Of a stretch of 64,000 nucleotides of DNA, positions 12,337 through 23,773 are shown in pieces (the first letter of the stretch is position 1; each line of letters starts with the position of its first letter). The position numbers and the translations under genes were made by a program. The DNA comes from Cannabis sativa. Its lineage: Eukaryota; Streptophyta; Magnoliopsida; Rosales; Cannabaceae. The DNA lies in contig NC_083604.1 in NCBI RefSeq assembly GCF_029168945.1, positions 10,098,812 to 10,162,811 on the forward strand, in the 5' to 3' direction. The notes below the pieces were generated by a model. That model was not told the origin of the DNA. It saw nothing but the letters and a program-made list of their open reading frames with translations, and searched no databases.

Positions 12337-12823
12337 GGTGGCGTTTGGTAACACTTTTTTAATCAGTTTTCTGTTTTTAAAATTGAAAAAGTGAAAATAT
12401 TTTTCAAAAACATGTTCTATAAAACTGTTTTTACTTTTTAATTTTTTAATTGAGAATCAAAATTTTAAAATAAAAAAAAAGGTCACTTTCAATATTTTTT
12501 TAAACAGTTTTTTTTTGTTAATCAATATTTTGGACTTCGATCAGACCCAGACCCAAATTTCCCCACGGCCCTGGCGCTGAACCCGGCCTCTGACCAGAAC
12601 CCAATTCCGATCCTGAACCTAAACCTGGCGTAAATAAAATCAAAAAATGAAAGTAAAAATGAACTTTACAGAACACATTTTTGTTTTCTGTTTTTAAAAT
12701 TGAAAAATAAAAATGGTTACAGAATGCATTTTTATTTTTCAAAAATAAAATTTTCAAAAACAAAAGTTTTACTTTCATTTTGTGATTAAAAATTTAGAAA
12801 ACAAAAGTGTTACCAAACGGCAC
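12337..12823. mobile_element. Non-autonomous inverted-repeat element, GGTGSCGTTTGG family, copy 1
   Basis: The left end GGTGGCGTTTGGTAACACTT and the right end GTGTTACCAAACGGCAC are inverted repeats of each other. Long A/T-rich arms flank a short GC-rich core (about 12540-12630) rich in CAGACCC/CCCAGACC. No target duplication is convincing. Related copies lie at 43605-44473 (tandem), 59335-59868 and, as a half copy, 33224-33535. No protein is encoded; the ORF on the minus strand is a by-product of the arms. Confidence 0.7.
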
Positions 12824-13279
12824 ATTTCTTAACAACTTAGGGTCCATCAAAATAAAAACGTAATTATGTTTTTGTTGACTTTGCAAGTTTAGTATTTATT
12901 TAGAATTTTTGGGTTAACAGTGATGGACTTTCTAAACATAATAATTAACATTATTTTGCATCAAATTGTGTATGAAAATTGGGCATAAAATATTCAAGAT
13001 CGACTTTATGTAAAAGACTAAATCTGCCATTATTTATTAAAAAGCTCCACCATACCACGTTTGTCCAATTGAACAAGTAAAAATGATCTCATTCTCATTC
13101 TCATTGATATATAATTATATACTCAAGTTGGATTGATTCTAGTTCTTCGATTTAGTTAGAGAGCTGGTCAAACATTTAGCTATGTAACTAAGTTTAAAAA
13201 GCTGTTGTTCATTGCTTTCGATCTTCTCCTTTTTAGTCTTGTTTTTTTTTTCTTCTTTTGCTATGTATAATTCTCCATA
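12824..13279. promoter_or_regulatory. Probable promoter and 5' UTR of the pseudokinase gene
   Basis: AT-rich DNA immediately upstream of the pseudokinase start codon. A pyrimidine-rich leader (about 13215-13270) precedes the ATG at 13280. No defined motif can be singled out. Confidence 0.35.
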
Positions 13280-15596
13280 ATGGAGTCATATTCTAACCTT
13301 GTAGTATTCACATCTGAGGACTTAAAATCATTCACCAACAGTTTCCACCAGAAGAATCTGATTGGAGACACTCAGTTTGGTAAGTTATTTAGGGGTTGTA
13401 TAAGGAATTTAACAGGTGTTATATGCACTCAAGAAAATCGAGATGTGACTGTCAAGATATGGGATGAAAAATCAAATTGCTTGAACTTGGATTCCGATGA
13501 GCATTTGATGATCAAAGTAAGTTGCCCAATAATTGTACTTGTATCTGTTTGTATATATATTTATATAAATAAACCTTTTTAATTTGTTGATTTATACATA
13601 TTCTAGGAAGAAGTAAAATTTTTAACCCATCCAAGCATTCACTGTCATCCCAACTTGGTCAAATTGATTGGTTTTTGCTGTGAAAAAGAAGTGAGAGGTG
13701 TAGTCTATGACCTAAATCCAAGGGATATTTTGCATAATATCATCTTAAAAGGTGAACTTTTCCCTCAGTTATTATGGGATGGTTGATTATTAAGTATTTC
13801 TACTGTGAGATGTTTGCTGAAATAACAAGATAAATATGAGATAAATATGTAATAGTTATTTATTAATATTATTTTCTAACAAAAAAAGCTTTGAAACTCT
13901 TTCTTTGGTGTTTCACTAAGAATTATCCTTTTTTTCCATAATAATGATAGCACTTGACAATTATTTTTCTATGTACAGATGTTCTTAGCTGGACCCAAAG
14001 AGTAAATATTATCTTTCAACTTGCTAGTGTCCTTGAATTTTTACATACACAAGAAATGCCATATTTGGTTCTCAATATTTGTGAATCACACATAATGCTG
14101 GACTGGGTTGGGCCTATAATTCACTTGAGTACACTTTATTAGTTGTTTTTTTTATTGAAAATTTGATCATTTTCTTTTTGTTCAATCTCTAAATTCTACT
14201 GTGAATGAATTTTCAGGATTGCAATATAAAATTATGTGATTTTGGCCTCATTAGTGGAGGAATCATAGGTGAAATCAGTGCTTTAAAGAAACAAATAACA
14301 ATTCCCATTGGTTATGTTGATCCTTTTTTTGCAGCCAAAGGTACGTGTTGTTTATATTTGTTTGATACAATGTATTTTAGAATTTATTCCTCAAAACAAT
14401 GTACTTGTCATGTGTAAATGATGCCACTGTTTTATACTTGATGGGATTGCATACTTAATTCACAGACAAATTATGTTCTATATTCTCTAACAGCACCCAA
14501 ATCCATATAAAATATTTAAACCTAAAGAACATAATATATTAATGTGTAAAATTTAAATTTCATGTTAACTTTTAAACATTGCAGACTAAACACTTAATTG
14601 AGTAAGAAAGATTACTGAAAAGTTAGAATGATTGAATCAATATAGTCTTTCTCAAAAAGGAGAAAGCAAACAAATATCTTTTGAAAAATGCTAAGAAACT
14701 CCCTTTTGCATTTTCCCATAAAAGTTTTGGATAAATGATATTATATTTGAAATATTTTATATTTTTAAATTATAAATAAACAATAAAAGATAATTGTCAT
14801 GCATAGTTAAAAGAAAAAAAAAAAACAGAATTGTTCCTCCCTTATACTTTTAGTTAATTATTAATTAGACCACCAATATTGACATATCTAACAATTAGGC
14901 TTATATAACACACAATCAGACCCATCATTAAGAATGTTATCTTTCCAAACTCTTAGTAAAACTGCATCAGATCTTTGAGTTTGAGCTATATTTAAAAATC
15001 ATGTTTCATAATAACACATATTGCCCAAAATTTGAAAATTGCCAACAGTGTTAGGCAAGTTCATAATTTGTTTAGAAAATATTTTTATGATAAAATTACT
15101 TATTAATTTATCATAATAATGCCAAAGAAAAAAAAATTAATAATAATTGTTTTTGTGTATTTATGAAATAATCCCTTATTTTATTATGTTTATTAATTCA
15201 AAGTAGCATGGTATAGGTGGCTACTGGCAAACCGGGAGCGACGTGTTCTCATTCGGTGTAATTCTGTTGGGTCTTATATCCACGAGGGTACTGGGCCTAG
15301 AGAGGCCCAAACTAATACCCGATAATGTGATACATATTTGGGCCAAAAATGAGTACAAACCCAATTGCTCACTAGTCCACAAAAGCCTAACAGAAGACTG
15401 GGGCTACCATGGTGAAGATGGTTCCACAATTACAGAGGTGGGGATGCGTTGCATTGAATTTTTCCCCACGAATCGACCTGCAATGAAGGACGTTTTAGAA
15501 CGTCTTAAAGGCTTGATGGTCTTTCAACGTTTTGGAGATACGAGGCCTAACAAAAGGGACAAGAAATTTCATATTGATTTTGATATGGCAACATGA
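13280..15596 (+). CDS. Receptor-like cytoplasmic pseudokinase
   Basis: Five exons, all with GT-AG borders and consistent phases: 13280-13516, 13607-13751, 13979-14106, 14217-14340, 15217-15596, giving 337 residues without a break. No signal peptide or transmembrane helix, so it is cytoplasmic. Kinase landmarks: degenerate glycine loop at 28-36 (second Gly is Thr), the ATP-binding Lys59 (VTVK), a helix-C glutamate around 80-81, Asp178-Phe-Gly180 and a late SDVFSFGV motif. The catalytic HRD is replaced by Val158-Leu-Asn160, the loop Lys by Cys162 and the loop Asn by His165, so phosphotransfer is unlikely. The N-terminal layout (a short FTSEDLKSFTNSF-like lead into the fold) recalls the RLCK and ZED1-related group, whose pseudokinases act as adaptors for immune receptors; that link is inference. 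The long last intron (14341-15216) is AT-rich. Open frame and clean splice sites suggest a functional gene. Confidence 0.8.
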
Positions 15597-16373
15597 AGAA
15601 ATTAGCTTCTTCTTTTTTTAACATGCCACGTAGACATAGACAAACAGAAGTTTCAGCTACTGATAACGATTTAAACTTCTTTTCATTTTATGTGGAAGTG
15701 GAACACAAGCAATGTAAAAGTTGTGTATATAATTTTTCTCTCAAAAGAACATGTTTATGGTAGAGAAATTAATTTTGTTTTTATGGTGGGGATATATTTT
15801 TATACATTAATTGTTGATGTAATGATGATAAAGATGAGAAAATATAATAGTAATGGTACAACTTAGCTAGTAGCCTAATAATATTTTTGTACATTTTGTC
15901 TTTATCTTTCATCTTTACATTATTTTATTTAATATATATATATTTCTTTTATGAAAAAGCACATTCAATAATTTTTTTTTTATAGTAAACTCTCACTTTT
16001 TTAATTATTAGTTGGGAATAATTTTATTTTAGTATGTCTATTAAAAACTTCTTTTTTAATAAAATTTTGATTTTTTGAAGATTAATTTTATATTTAATTT
16101 TAGATTTGTTTCCTTTTAAACCTAATAAATGTAATAATTTATATTGAAAATAAAATTAATATATATACATACAATTAAGCATATAACATATATAAATCCT
16201 TTTTTAAAAAATTATTTATTTATTAAATACTTTTTTTTTATCTAATTATTTTCAGGATTAAAAATATAGTTATTTTTCTTAAAATTCTTGGCTAAAAATT
16301 TAAACTTTCAAATAATTTTCTTATTTAAAATTTATATATATATTAATAATCTACCTTATTATTTATGTGCTAA
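15597..16373. other. 3' flank of the pseudokinase gene and AT-rich DNA
   Basis: The 3' UTR is presumably within the first 300 bp. The remainder is AT-rich with no gene seen. Confidence 0.4.
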
Positions 16374-17082
16374 GAGCAGCTTCAAGGAGACTGCATATAT
16401 CTTATATGTCGTGTATGTGTGGTCCAAGGAGGTTGCATTTCTTGTAGTATTTTTGTAGTTTTATCTAAAGTGCACGGCATATATGCCGTACTGGCATAGC
16501 TTTTTTTATATATATAATTTAGTTAATATTTATATTATTGTATTTGTAAAATCAAGAATTATTTTTTGAGAAATTTGACAATACACATTTTTAAAAGTGA
16601 TGTACGAATCTACTCCTATTTGTTTCAGCACCCGACATACTTTTTTAGTCTATTTTTTTTATATATAGTAGTGTATATTATAGTTATTTAAGACATCCTG
16701 TAAAATTTAGAAAAATTTAATACGCCGAAAATAATTCACTTCTTTAAAAGTGGCGCATTGATATACTCCTACCTGTTTTGGCATTCGGGAGACTTGTTTA
16801 TTGCAATATGATATTTTAATTTATCGAATTTTGTCGATTTTACAGTATTATAATCTTTAATCTAATTAGTAAGTTTATTTAAATTATTAGTTAAATATAA
16901 CAATTGTGATAATTTTTTGTTAATTAATATGATATTATTTTTTTATTTTATTAAAAAATTAATATAATAATAAAGAATATTTTTTAGTGTAATTTTGGTG
17001 TTGTAGTTGGAGTAGAAATACTTTTTGACGACAAATTTGGTGATAGTGTAACACTAAATTTGGTGTTTCCTTGGAGATGCTC
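16374..17082. mobile_element. PIF/Harbinger internal-deletion derivative
   Basis: 709 bp bounded by inverted repeats GAGCAGCTTCAAGGAGA and TCCTTGGAGATGCTC, with a 3-bp target duplication TAA (16371-16373 and 17083-17085), as expected for PIF/Harbinger. The left about 427 bp match the left arm of the coding element at 44515-44974, and the right about 280 bp match its right arm from 49109. The junction at 16797-16800 shares TTA with both parental sites, so roughly 4.1 kb including both genes was lost at a 3-bp microhomology. It is non-autonomous. Confidence 0.88.
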
Positions 17083-17477
17083 TAAACAAAAAATCATAAA
17101 AATAATTATACATGGTTGTTTCCTTCAATTTTTTAGCTAAAAATTATAATTTTAAAATAATTTTTTTAATTTAAAAATTTAATTATATATTTTGTTTTTA
17201 ATAGTTTATATTATCATTGTTTAGGATAATTAGGATTTTTGCTTCGTAAACTTTGACATGTACCAAACCATGTCCCTTGAACATTTTAGGTCGTAAATTT
17301 TTTTTTCCGAACTAGTGAGATTGTTGGATTCAAAAATTTCTGTAAAATTTTATTCAATTTTACTAAGGCAATGTGTTATATTCAAAATTTGACTATGTAC
17401 CAAAAGCTGACACATGTCCTACAAAAAGAATATGAATTAGCTCAAAGAATATAGTAATTAAATTGTATTATTAAATG
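17083..17477. other. Half copy of a foldback MITE
   Basis: From about 17226 to 17430 the sequence TAATTAGGATTTTTG, then CTTTGACATGTACCAAA and following, matches the left arm of the foldback element at 39390-39787. No right arm is present, so it is a truncated remnant. Nothing else is seen. Confidence 0.55.
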
Positions 17478-17815
17478 TGTCAAGACCGCTTAATTTTAAT
17501 ATGGGAATTAGTAAATAATTAGGGCTTAATTATGAAACTAGATTATTAATTATGATTTATGAATTTATGAAAATTTATGTGAATTCAGGGTGTATTATTT
17601 ATGTTATATATGAAGTTTCATGTAATTCTTGTTTTGTGTCCGGCAACATTAGAACGCGGCGATTAGCCAATAGAATTACATTTTAGTATTTTTGTAATAG
17701 CGGGACGACTTAGTTAGATATTGGGAATGTTAGAATTATTCGAGGATTTGAAAATGACTGAAATACCCCTAAGTGGTAAGTTACAATATCAACCTCTCGT
17801 GACAAAGGAGAAGAT
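17478..17815 (+). repeat. Gypsy-type LTR fragment
   Basis: Starts TGTCAAGACCGC and shares the layout and several blocks (for example TTATATATGAA then TGTAAT..TTGTTT..GGC) with the LTR-like region that starts at 40755. No partner LTR or coding domain is attached, so this is a truncated remnant. Confidence 0.4.
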
Positions 17816-17829
17816 GATCCTTGGATATT

Positions 17830-18200
17830 TCAACATCTTTTCAACATTTTCCTCATGAATAGTGTGTTATTGGATCTCTTAATATTGGTATTAGGTGGTT
17901 GATTTTCCTTATCTACAGACCCTATGGCAGCAGTGTAAGTAGAGTAAGGGTTCATGGGATAAGTAGATGGGGTTGAGGTTAAAAATGGGGTAGTGACAGA
18001 GTTTGTTAGGGGAGGGTAGGTGGCAAAAGTATGATTAGAAAGGTCAGGAATGTAGATATGAGAGAGGTCAGAAACGGATTGAATAGGGTAATTGGGATCT
18101 GTTGAAGAAAATGGCAAACTGGTTTGGGAGTTCTTTAGCACACTGCCGATTTGGGAACTAATTTGGCTGCTGCTAGTGTGAACAATGATATTGGTGTTAC
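17830..18200 (-). pseudogene. Ser/Thr/Pro-rich ORF fragment, possibly LINE ORF1 tail
   Basis: A 103-residue minus-strand frame (17830-18141), open further upstream, rich in Ser, Thr, Pro and Tyr and ending in a basic segment (NNTLFMRKMLKRC). The composition and the DKENQPPN segment near the end recall C-termini of plant LINE ORF1 proteins, but no zinc knuckle or reverse transcriptase is next to it. I do not recognise it with confidence. It could also be a fragment of a host gene carried by a transposon. Confidence 0.3.
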
Positions 18201-18261
18201 TGGTTTAAGGACTAATTCTTCTCTAAACTATACCTTATTTATTTATATTTAAAAAAAAAAT

Positions 18262-18863
18262 AATTTAAAATTCTATTATAATTTGTTTATTGGATCACAT
18301 CCAATGTTTTTAGGCCTATCCAAATCTGATCCAATTATATATTGGATGTTAAATTTTACTATCCGATCGGATCCAATTAATTTCAGTCATCTAATCGATC
18401 CAACATCCATTGAATGTTGGAATAGATCGGTTCTATCTGTTGGATGTATCTCATATATATTTATTGGTTTAATTTAGATTTATTCAATATTTAAGACCTA
18501 GTATTTTTTGGATCGAATCGGATCCATCAAATATTTTAAGTCTAGTATGTATTGGATTGAATCTATCTAATCCAAGAAAAAAATAGTAAAATTTTAATGT
18601 TAATTTTTATATGTACATATATATATTTTACCTATAACAATATAAAATTTAATTAATGATCCAAACTAAATAAAAATACTAATTAGTTCGATTGGATGTA
18701 TTGAATTTTTAGACACCTCATCCAACATCCGATCCGATCCAATTAAATATTTAAAAATAACATCCAATCCGATCCGATCACAATTAGATATTCAATATTT
18801 AACGGTCATTTGTAATTGGATCGATCGGTTATCATTAAATTGAATAATTTATGCACACCCCTA
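18262..18863. mobile_element. Degenerate relative of the TAGGGGTGTTCA hAT element
   Basis: Dense GATCCAATCC / GGATCGGAT motifs in both orientations and a right end GCACACCCCTA resemble the element at 19318-20008. The left end is not recognisable and no target duplication is seen. An old copy. Confidence 0.5.
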
Positions 18864-19185
18864 CTCCTACTAATAATAATTAATAATATAATGAATAAAC
18901 TTAATAAATTTCTTTCGAATTTTATGTTTTAATAATGTAATTAAATAATATAATTTCACTAAGAGTTATTTTTTTAAGTTACTATTTATTATATTAATAT
19001 ATTAATAAATAGTTAATTTTTACTATAATACTAAAGCTATATTACTTAGTTTGTCAATAAGTTGGTTTTTCTTGTAAAATCATCGTAATTGATTAAAAGG
19101 TAATTGCACATCACATAATAGGGTTGGACCTACCTCCTTTATTCACCAAAAAAAAAAAAAAAATGGATCTACCTCCTTTATTCAC

Positions 19186-19216
<31 letters not shown>

Positions 19217-19317
19217 ATTGCCAATCCAAATCTTAAGACGATTCCATGAGTGCAACGTTAAAATTACAACTGACTTGTAAAAAGACAAACAGTATATCAT
19301 CAACTTATAACAGATTG
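18864..19317. other. AT-rich spacer with duplicated poly-A segment
   Basis: Contains a short duplication (CTACCTCCTTTATTCAC followed by a poly-A run, twice, about 19130-19212). No gene is seen. Confidence 0.5.
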
Positions 19318-20008
19318 TAGGGGTGTTCACAAAGTATCCGATCCAATCCAATCCGCACGATCCAATCCAATCTAATCCGCAAAATGCAGATATCCGCACT
19401 TGTGCGGATTGAATTGGATTGAAAAATCCAAAATCCGCACTTGTGCGGATTAGATGTTGTTTGACCTCCAATCCGTACTTAATTATACATATTTTTTAAA
19501 AATTATAATATATAATATATATTAATAAAAAAAAAAAAACACAAACTTCTTTTAGTAACATATTGAGTTGGTGCATTTTATTTATTTTATAATAAAAAAC
19601 ACAAGAAAAATAATTCTTATTCACATAGACACATACACAAATTTAAATATATGTATACTAGCTTAGTTATTTTAGTAAAAGATACATATATATTTTAGTG
19701 TAAATCTAAAAATAAATACATATATATTGATATATATATATTGGTTTGATTTGTATATAAATAGAGATAAAAATAGATTATTATTGGAGATTAAGAACCA
19801 ATAGTCTTTTTTTAATTTTTTTTTTCTATGAAATATTAAATAATTTATTATTAAAAAAATAACCGATCCAATCCGCACTATTGCGGATTGGATTGGATTT
19901 AAACTCTTATGCGGATCGGATTTGATCCAAAATATGAAATCCACACTTAGTGCAGATTGGATGTTGTTTGACCAAAAAAGTGTGGATTGGATCGGATGAA
20001 CACCCCTA
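19318..20008. mobile_element. hAT-type non-autonomous element, TAGGGGTGTTCA family
   Basis: 691 bp with TIR TAGGGGTGTTCA / TGAACACCCCTA. The flanks ACAGATTG (19310-19317) and GCAGATTG (20009-20016) match at 7 of 8 bases, fitting an 8-bp hAT duplication. Subterminal regions are packed with GATCCAATCCGCAC-like repeats in both orientations, probable transposase-binding sites. The interior is AT-rich and codes for nothing. Confidence 0.85.
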
Positions 20009-20388
20009 GCAGATTGTATGTTGATATTTTTCATCATTTATCTGATGGGGACTATCTGTATTGTAATTTGTAATAGCTTCTATTTATTAATAATATCAGT
20101 ATTTATTTTAGCAAGGTAAAAGAAAATAATAGATAACAGCAATACTTGGAAGAAAAAAAAACAAATGTACGTAAAATATTATAACAAGTTCCAGTACACT
20201 TGAATATCAGATCCACAAACTTGTAAAACACAAGTATTATTCATAAATTCATGGTCAATAGAGTAATGACATTATTAATATGTGAAAGGTTTATGCAGGG
20301 CAGATTCAATACTACTGCTTCTCCAAAGACTGAAAAAAAAACTTGAATCAGATAGATCATATTCCGAGGATTATAAACTCAACCTCAC
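20009..20388 (-). other. 3' flank of the ATP synthase epsilon gene
   Basis: Should contain the 3' UTR of the minus-strand gene that ends at 20389. Otherwise AT-rich with no other gene seen. Confidence 0.5.
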
Positions 20389-22333
20389 TCATTCTTCCCC
20401 AGAATCTGAACGGATAGCTGAAATGAAAAGATACAATTACAACGTTAGGAAGGTGGTTCGTTACAAATACGAACCTGTATTTTGTAGCAAATCACCAAGT
20501 ATTGCATTGATTAGTATAAAATGTCAGAAACTATATTGCATAGTAGAAACATGTTAGGACAGTAGTGTAAGAGGGAAGGGGAATTTGAGGACTTAGAGGA
20601 GGAGACTGTGAGTTAGTAATAAAATGGGGAGGCAGTCAGTGGGAGAAGGTAAGCAGAAATTGGGTGGGAAAGGGGGAGGCCAGACTCTCGAATACGTGGG
20701 GTACAAATGGTTTCACTGCTGAAACTAACTTTAACTTCAGTAATTCTTCCTTAATTTCTCTGTTATGTTTCTATTACTACTTTAAGTCATCTCATTTCAG
20801 CAAAGAAACGCATCAAGTGGTTACAACATATATAACTGATTTGCATTTCAACATCATTCAGTAACACAAACCACAATTAATTTCATATTGTTCACAACAT
20901 AACCGGTTTGCTCCCATGATGTTTCAGATTCAATCCTCTCATAAAGACCTACTCAAAAGCAATTTGCTTAAGTGCTAACTCCCATAGATTATACATATAA
21001 TATATATTATCATATTTCTGCTAGTACATTTTGTTATGTTGTTGTAACAATGCTACCCAATACCCACGAATTAACTATGTTCGTACTTACGAAAGATAAG
21101 CTATGAATTAACTATGTTCGCACTTACAAAAGATAAGCTGAATTCCAGTTAAGACTGACAATAAGTTAGCATGGTAAAACAATTTTCTGCCCTATTTTTT
21201 GACTGATGTACTTAAACTATTCTTATCAACGAGCTTGGTCTTTTGTCAAAAAAAAAAATAAAAATAAACTAATAACCACAAATAAATAGCATCTCAAAAT
21301 AAACTTTGTACTAGTTACTTAAAAAAAACTTAGGTACTAGGCTGACAAAAAATGTTTTCCAATAACCCAATCTAACCACCTACATTTTCCTTTTTCTTCA
21401 TGGAAGCAATAACAGAGCAAGTTAGAACTTTTGCAGTAAAACAAAAGATCCTAAAATGTAATGAAATTTAGAGCAACAAGATATATCTATACATATTCAT
21501 GCAGAGTATAAATTTCTCAAGAAAAGTGGAAAAAATCTAATTCCCCATTAATAGAGCAGTGTTATAATATGTTGCCTCATTTTACTGTTGATTGATTGGG
21601 GATAGGGATACTATATCTGAAAAGAGTAAAAATCAAATGATTACAAAACAATGTGTACCTAAAGCACCAGACTGTTATATTAAGTTAAACACACAAGAAC
21701 CCTAATTTATTTATGATTTCATTTCAATTAGCTGCATCCATTTAGACCAATCAGAATGAATCACATTTAGTTCATCTAAACTCTATACAAAATCGAAACA
21801 TTCAATGTAAACCAACATAAATTGGTAATCTCACAATGTAAACCTAAAGCACAAGACTGTTATTACTAAGTTAAACACACAAGAACCCTAATTTATTTAT
21901 AATTTCATTTCTATTAGTTGCATCGATTCAGACCCATCAGAGTGAATCACATCTGGTTCATCTAAACTATATACAAAATCAAAACATACCCACATAAATT
22001 GGTAATCTCAAAAATCAAAACATAATCGCAATAAGAAAACTAGAAAATTATAATGGTGTACGCATCAACAATAAATAGCTGATGATGAACCAGTATATCA
22101 CATCAGTAAAGAAGAATAATAGAGAGAGAGGGAGAGTGGTGGGACTAACTGGGCTTTTCCGGAATGCCGTTGGACCATTTGGAGACGGCAAAATGAACCT
22201 TCTCGCGTTGAAGGGTTTCGGCCTTGAAAGGCTCTTTGAGGCAATTCCTGACGAGATTAGCGCATATGTTGGAGTATGTTATGTAAGTCATACCCGCCGA
22301 TCTCCAGAAAGGCACTGCTGCGTTCGATGCCAT
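20389..22333 (-). CDS. ATP synthase subunit epsilon, mitochondrial
   Basis: The small epsilon subunit of the mitochondrial F1 central stalk (the plant ATP15-type protein, not the plastid AtpE). Two coding exons on the minus strand: 22333-22150 (184 nt) and 20417-20389 (29 nt), joined across a 1.73-kb intron with donor GTTAGT and acceptor TTTCAG. The product is 70 residues, the usual family length. It starts [10 protein letters not shown], carries the hallmark [20 protein letters not shown], and after splicing ends [11 protein letters not shown], matching the family C-terminus. Reading straight through exon 1 would instead give KPS and stop, eight residues short, so the distant mini-exon is required. 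A 5' UTR exon lies upstream (22619 to about 22840) with an intron 22364-22618. No cleavable transit peptide is visible, as is usual for this subunit. A MULE-like element begins at 22853, just upstream of the leader. Confidence 0.93.
20418..22149. repeat. Intron of the epsilon gene with two local duplications
   Basis: The 1.73-kb intron holds a 36-37-bp tandem duplication (about 21069-21141, unit GAATTAACTATGTTCG and following) and a diverged duplication of about 180 bp (21656-21838 and 21841-22010) that shares ACACACAAGAACCCTAATTT. No other gene is seen; short ORFs around 20282-20864 overlap the last exon on the other strand and are chance frames. Confidence 0.7.
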
Positions 22334-22618
22334 TTTTGCTCTTCTCAAACTCTTTGTCTTAGCCTAAAAATATACCAAAAAAAAAAACTTAGCAAAATGA
22401 AGTTATGTCAAAATATCTAACACAGACAGCCCATATAGCAACTAATCTAAACCATTTCGTTCAAAAAGCATAAAACATAAAAAGTGACTAAAAAAATACA
22501 TTTTTTACATACAGCCAATCAACCATAGCTAGGAATAAATCGCTCTGTACCTCTTATTCTCTCTTTAACAAAAATTCACAAAAATATACATACATACATA
22601 TACATATATAATAATTAC

Positions 22619-22840
22619 CTCTGTAACGTCGGCGGAGGGGCTAAAAATGACGGAAAATCTAGCTAAAAGCGGAGCTCCGGCGAAGAGAAGACGAAGAGAG
22701 AAAGGGGCAGATCTAGAGAGACGGCGATGGTGATGGAGAGCAGATCGAAAGAGAAGGCGATGGGGAAGAGGTCGCCAGAGAGACGATAGAGATGGAGAAG
22801 TAGAAGAGGCAGCACAGAGATTTGTCTTTTAGGGTTTCAT
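22619..22840 (-). promoter_or_regulatory. 5' UTR exon and core promoter region of the epsilon gene
   Basis: A pyrimidine-rich (minus strand), GC-richer block ending in the donor CAGAG|GTAATT at 22619/22618. It precedes the intron that ends TTTTTAG at 22364, before the leader of the coding exon. Polypyrimidine leaders and leader introns are common in plant housekeeping genes. The true start site is not determined. Confidence 0.6.
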
Positions 22841-23020
22841 TCTTTTCAGTTTGAATAATTAGTAATTTCGCCCTTCCATTTTGACAATATTAATTTTGGC
22901 CCCTAAAATCTACGGCTTGTTAAAAAAATTTTTTGAATTTTTACATATACAGACATATCAACTTTACCCTCTAAACTTTGACAACTTTCAAATCGTACTC
23001 CCTCAAAATAAAAAAAAAAA

Positions 23021-23773
23021 GGAAATTTGATTTTCTATACTTAAAAAACCTTAATATTTTATTCTTAAACCAATACATTTCAAACTAAAAAATATATGAC
23101 ACTTTTATCTAAAACCCAAAAATACCCCTCTCATAACTCAGCCTCATTTTTTCCAACCTGCATATGCATCGGACCCCCCGTCGGACCCAGCCCCCCTCTC
23201 TCTTCCTCTCTCTCAAACCGAAAACAAAACAAAAAACAAAAAAAACCAGGATCCGATGGTTGGACCATGGGGTCCGATGGGTCGGACCCCCCCCCCCCCA
23301 TTGGACCCATCGGACCCCATGGTCCGACCATCGGACCCTTGGTTTTTTTCGGTTTGAGAGAGAGGAAGAGAGAGGGGGGCTGGGTCATTCGTCGGAGGTG
23401 GTGGGTGGTCCTCGGTGGTCGTCGGAGGTGGTGGAGGTGAGCAGTGGAGGTGGTGGTGCGTTTGGGTGGTCCTCACGGGTTGAGAGAGAGGAAGAGAGAG
23501 GGGGGCTGGGTGGTCGTCGGTGGTCGTCGGAGCCGTGCTCTTTGGTTGAGCCGTGGAGGTTGTGGGATGGTTTGGGTGGGGCGGCGAAGAGATGCCGGGA
23601 TAGAGAGAGAAAGAGAGATGCAGAGAGAGTTTGAGGGAAGGAGAGAGAAAGGGTTTGAGTTATGAGGGGTATTTTTGGAGTTTTGAAAAAAGTGTCATGT
23701 TTTTTTTAGTTTAAAATATATTGGTTTAAGAATAAAATATTAAGGTTTTTTAAGTATAGAAAATTAAATTTCC
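23021..23773. mobile_element. Nested foldback element with long inverted repeats
   Basis: 753 bp. Ends GGAAATTTGATTTTCTATAC and GTATAGAAAATTAAATTTCC begin inverted repeats of roughly 150 bp that include the CTAAAACCCAAAAATACCCC region and CT/GA-rich tracts. The older sister element at 24630-25695 lacks this insert at the matching site (after CCTCAAAATAAAA), which shows it is an insertion. The interior is GC-rich with proline/glycine-like ORFs on both strands that arise from GGTGG and CT repeats; I do not consider them genes. Confidence 0.75.
23253..23334. repeat. Near-perfect palindrome with 31-bp arms and oligo-C loop
   Basis: The left arm starts CCGATGGTTGGACCATGGGG (23253-23283) and the right arm (23304-23334) is its reverse complement with one mismatch in 31. 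The loop contains a run of about 13 C. Each arm is itself built of overlapping GGTCCGATGGG/GGACCATGG units. It sits at the centre of the nested foldback element. Confidence 0.85.

Noticed and set aside
20282..20557. 91-residue plus-strand ORF
   Set aside because: It lies antisense across the last exon of the ATP synthase epsilon gene and shows no recognisable domain.
23096..23665. Overlapping Pro/Gly/Arg-rich ORFs on both strands
   Set aside because: They arise from GGTGG, CT/GA and palindromic GGTCCGATGGG repeats in a foldback transposon. No domain, no splice sites.
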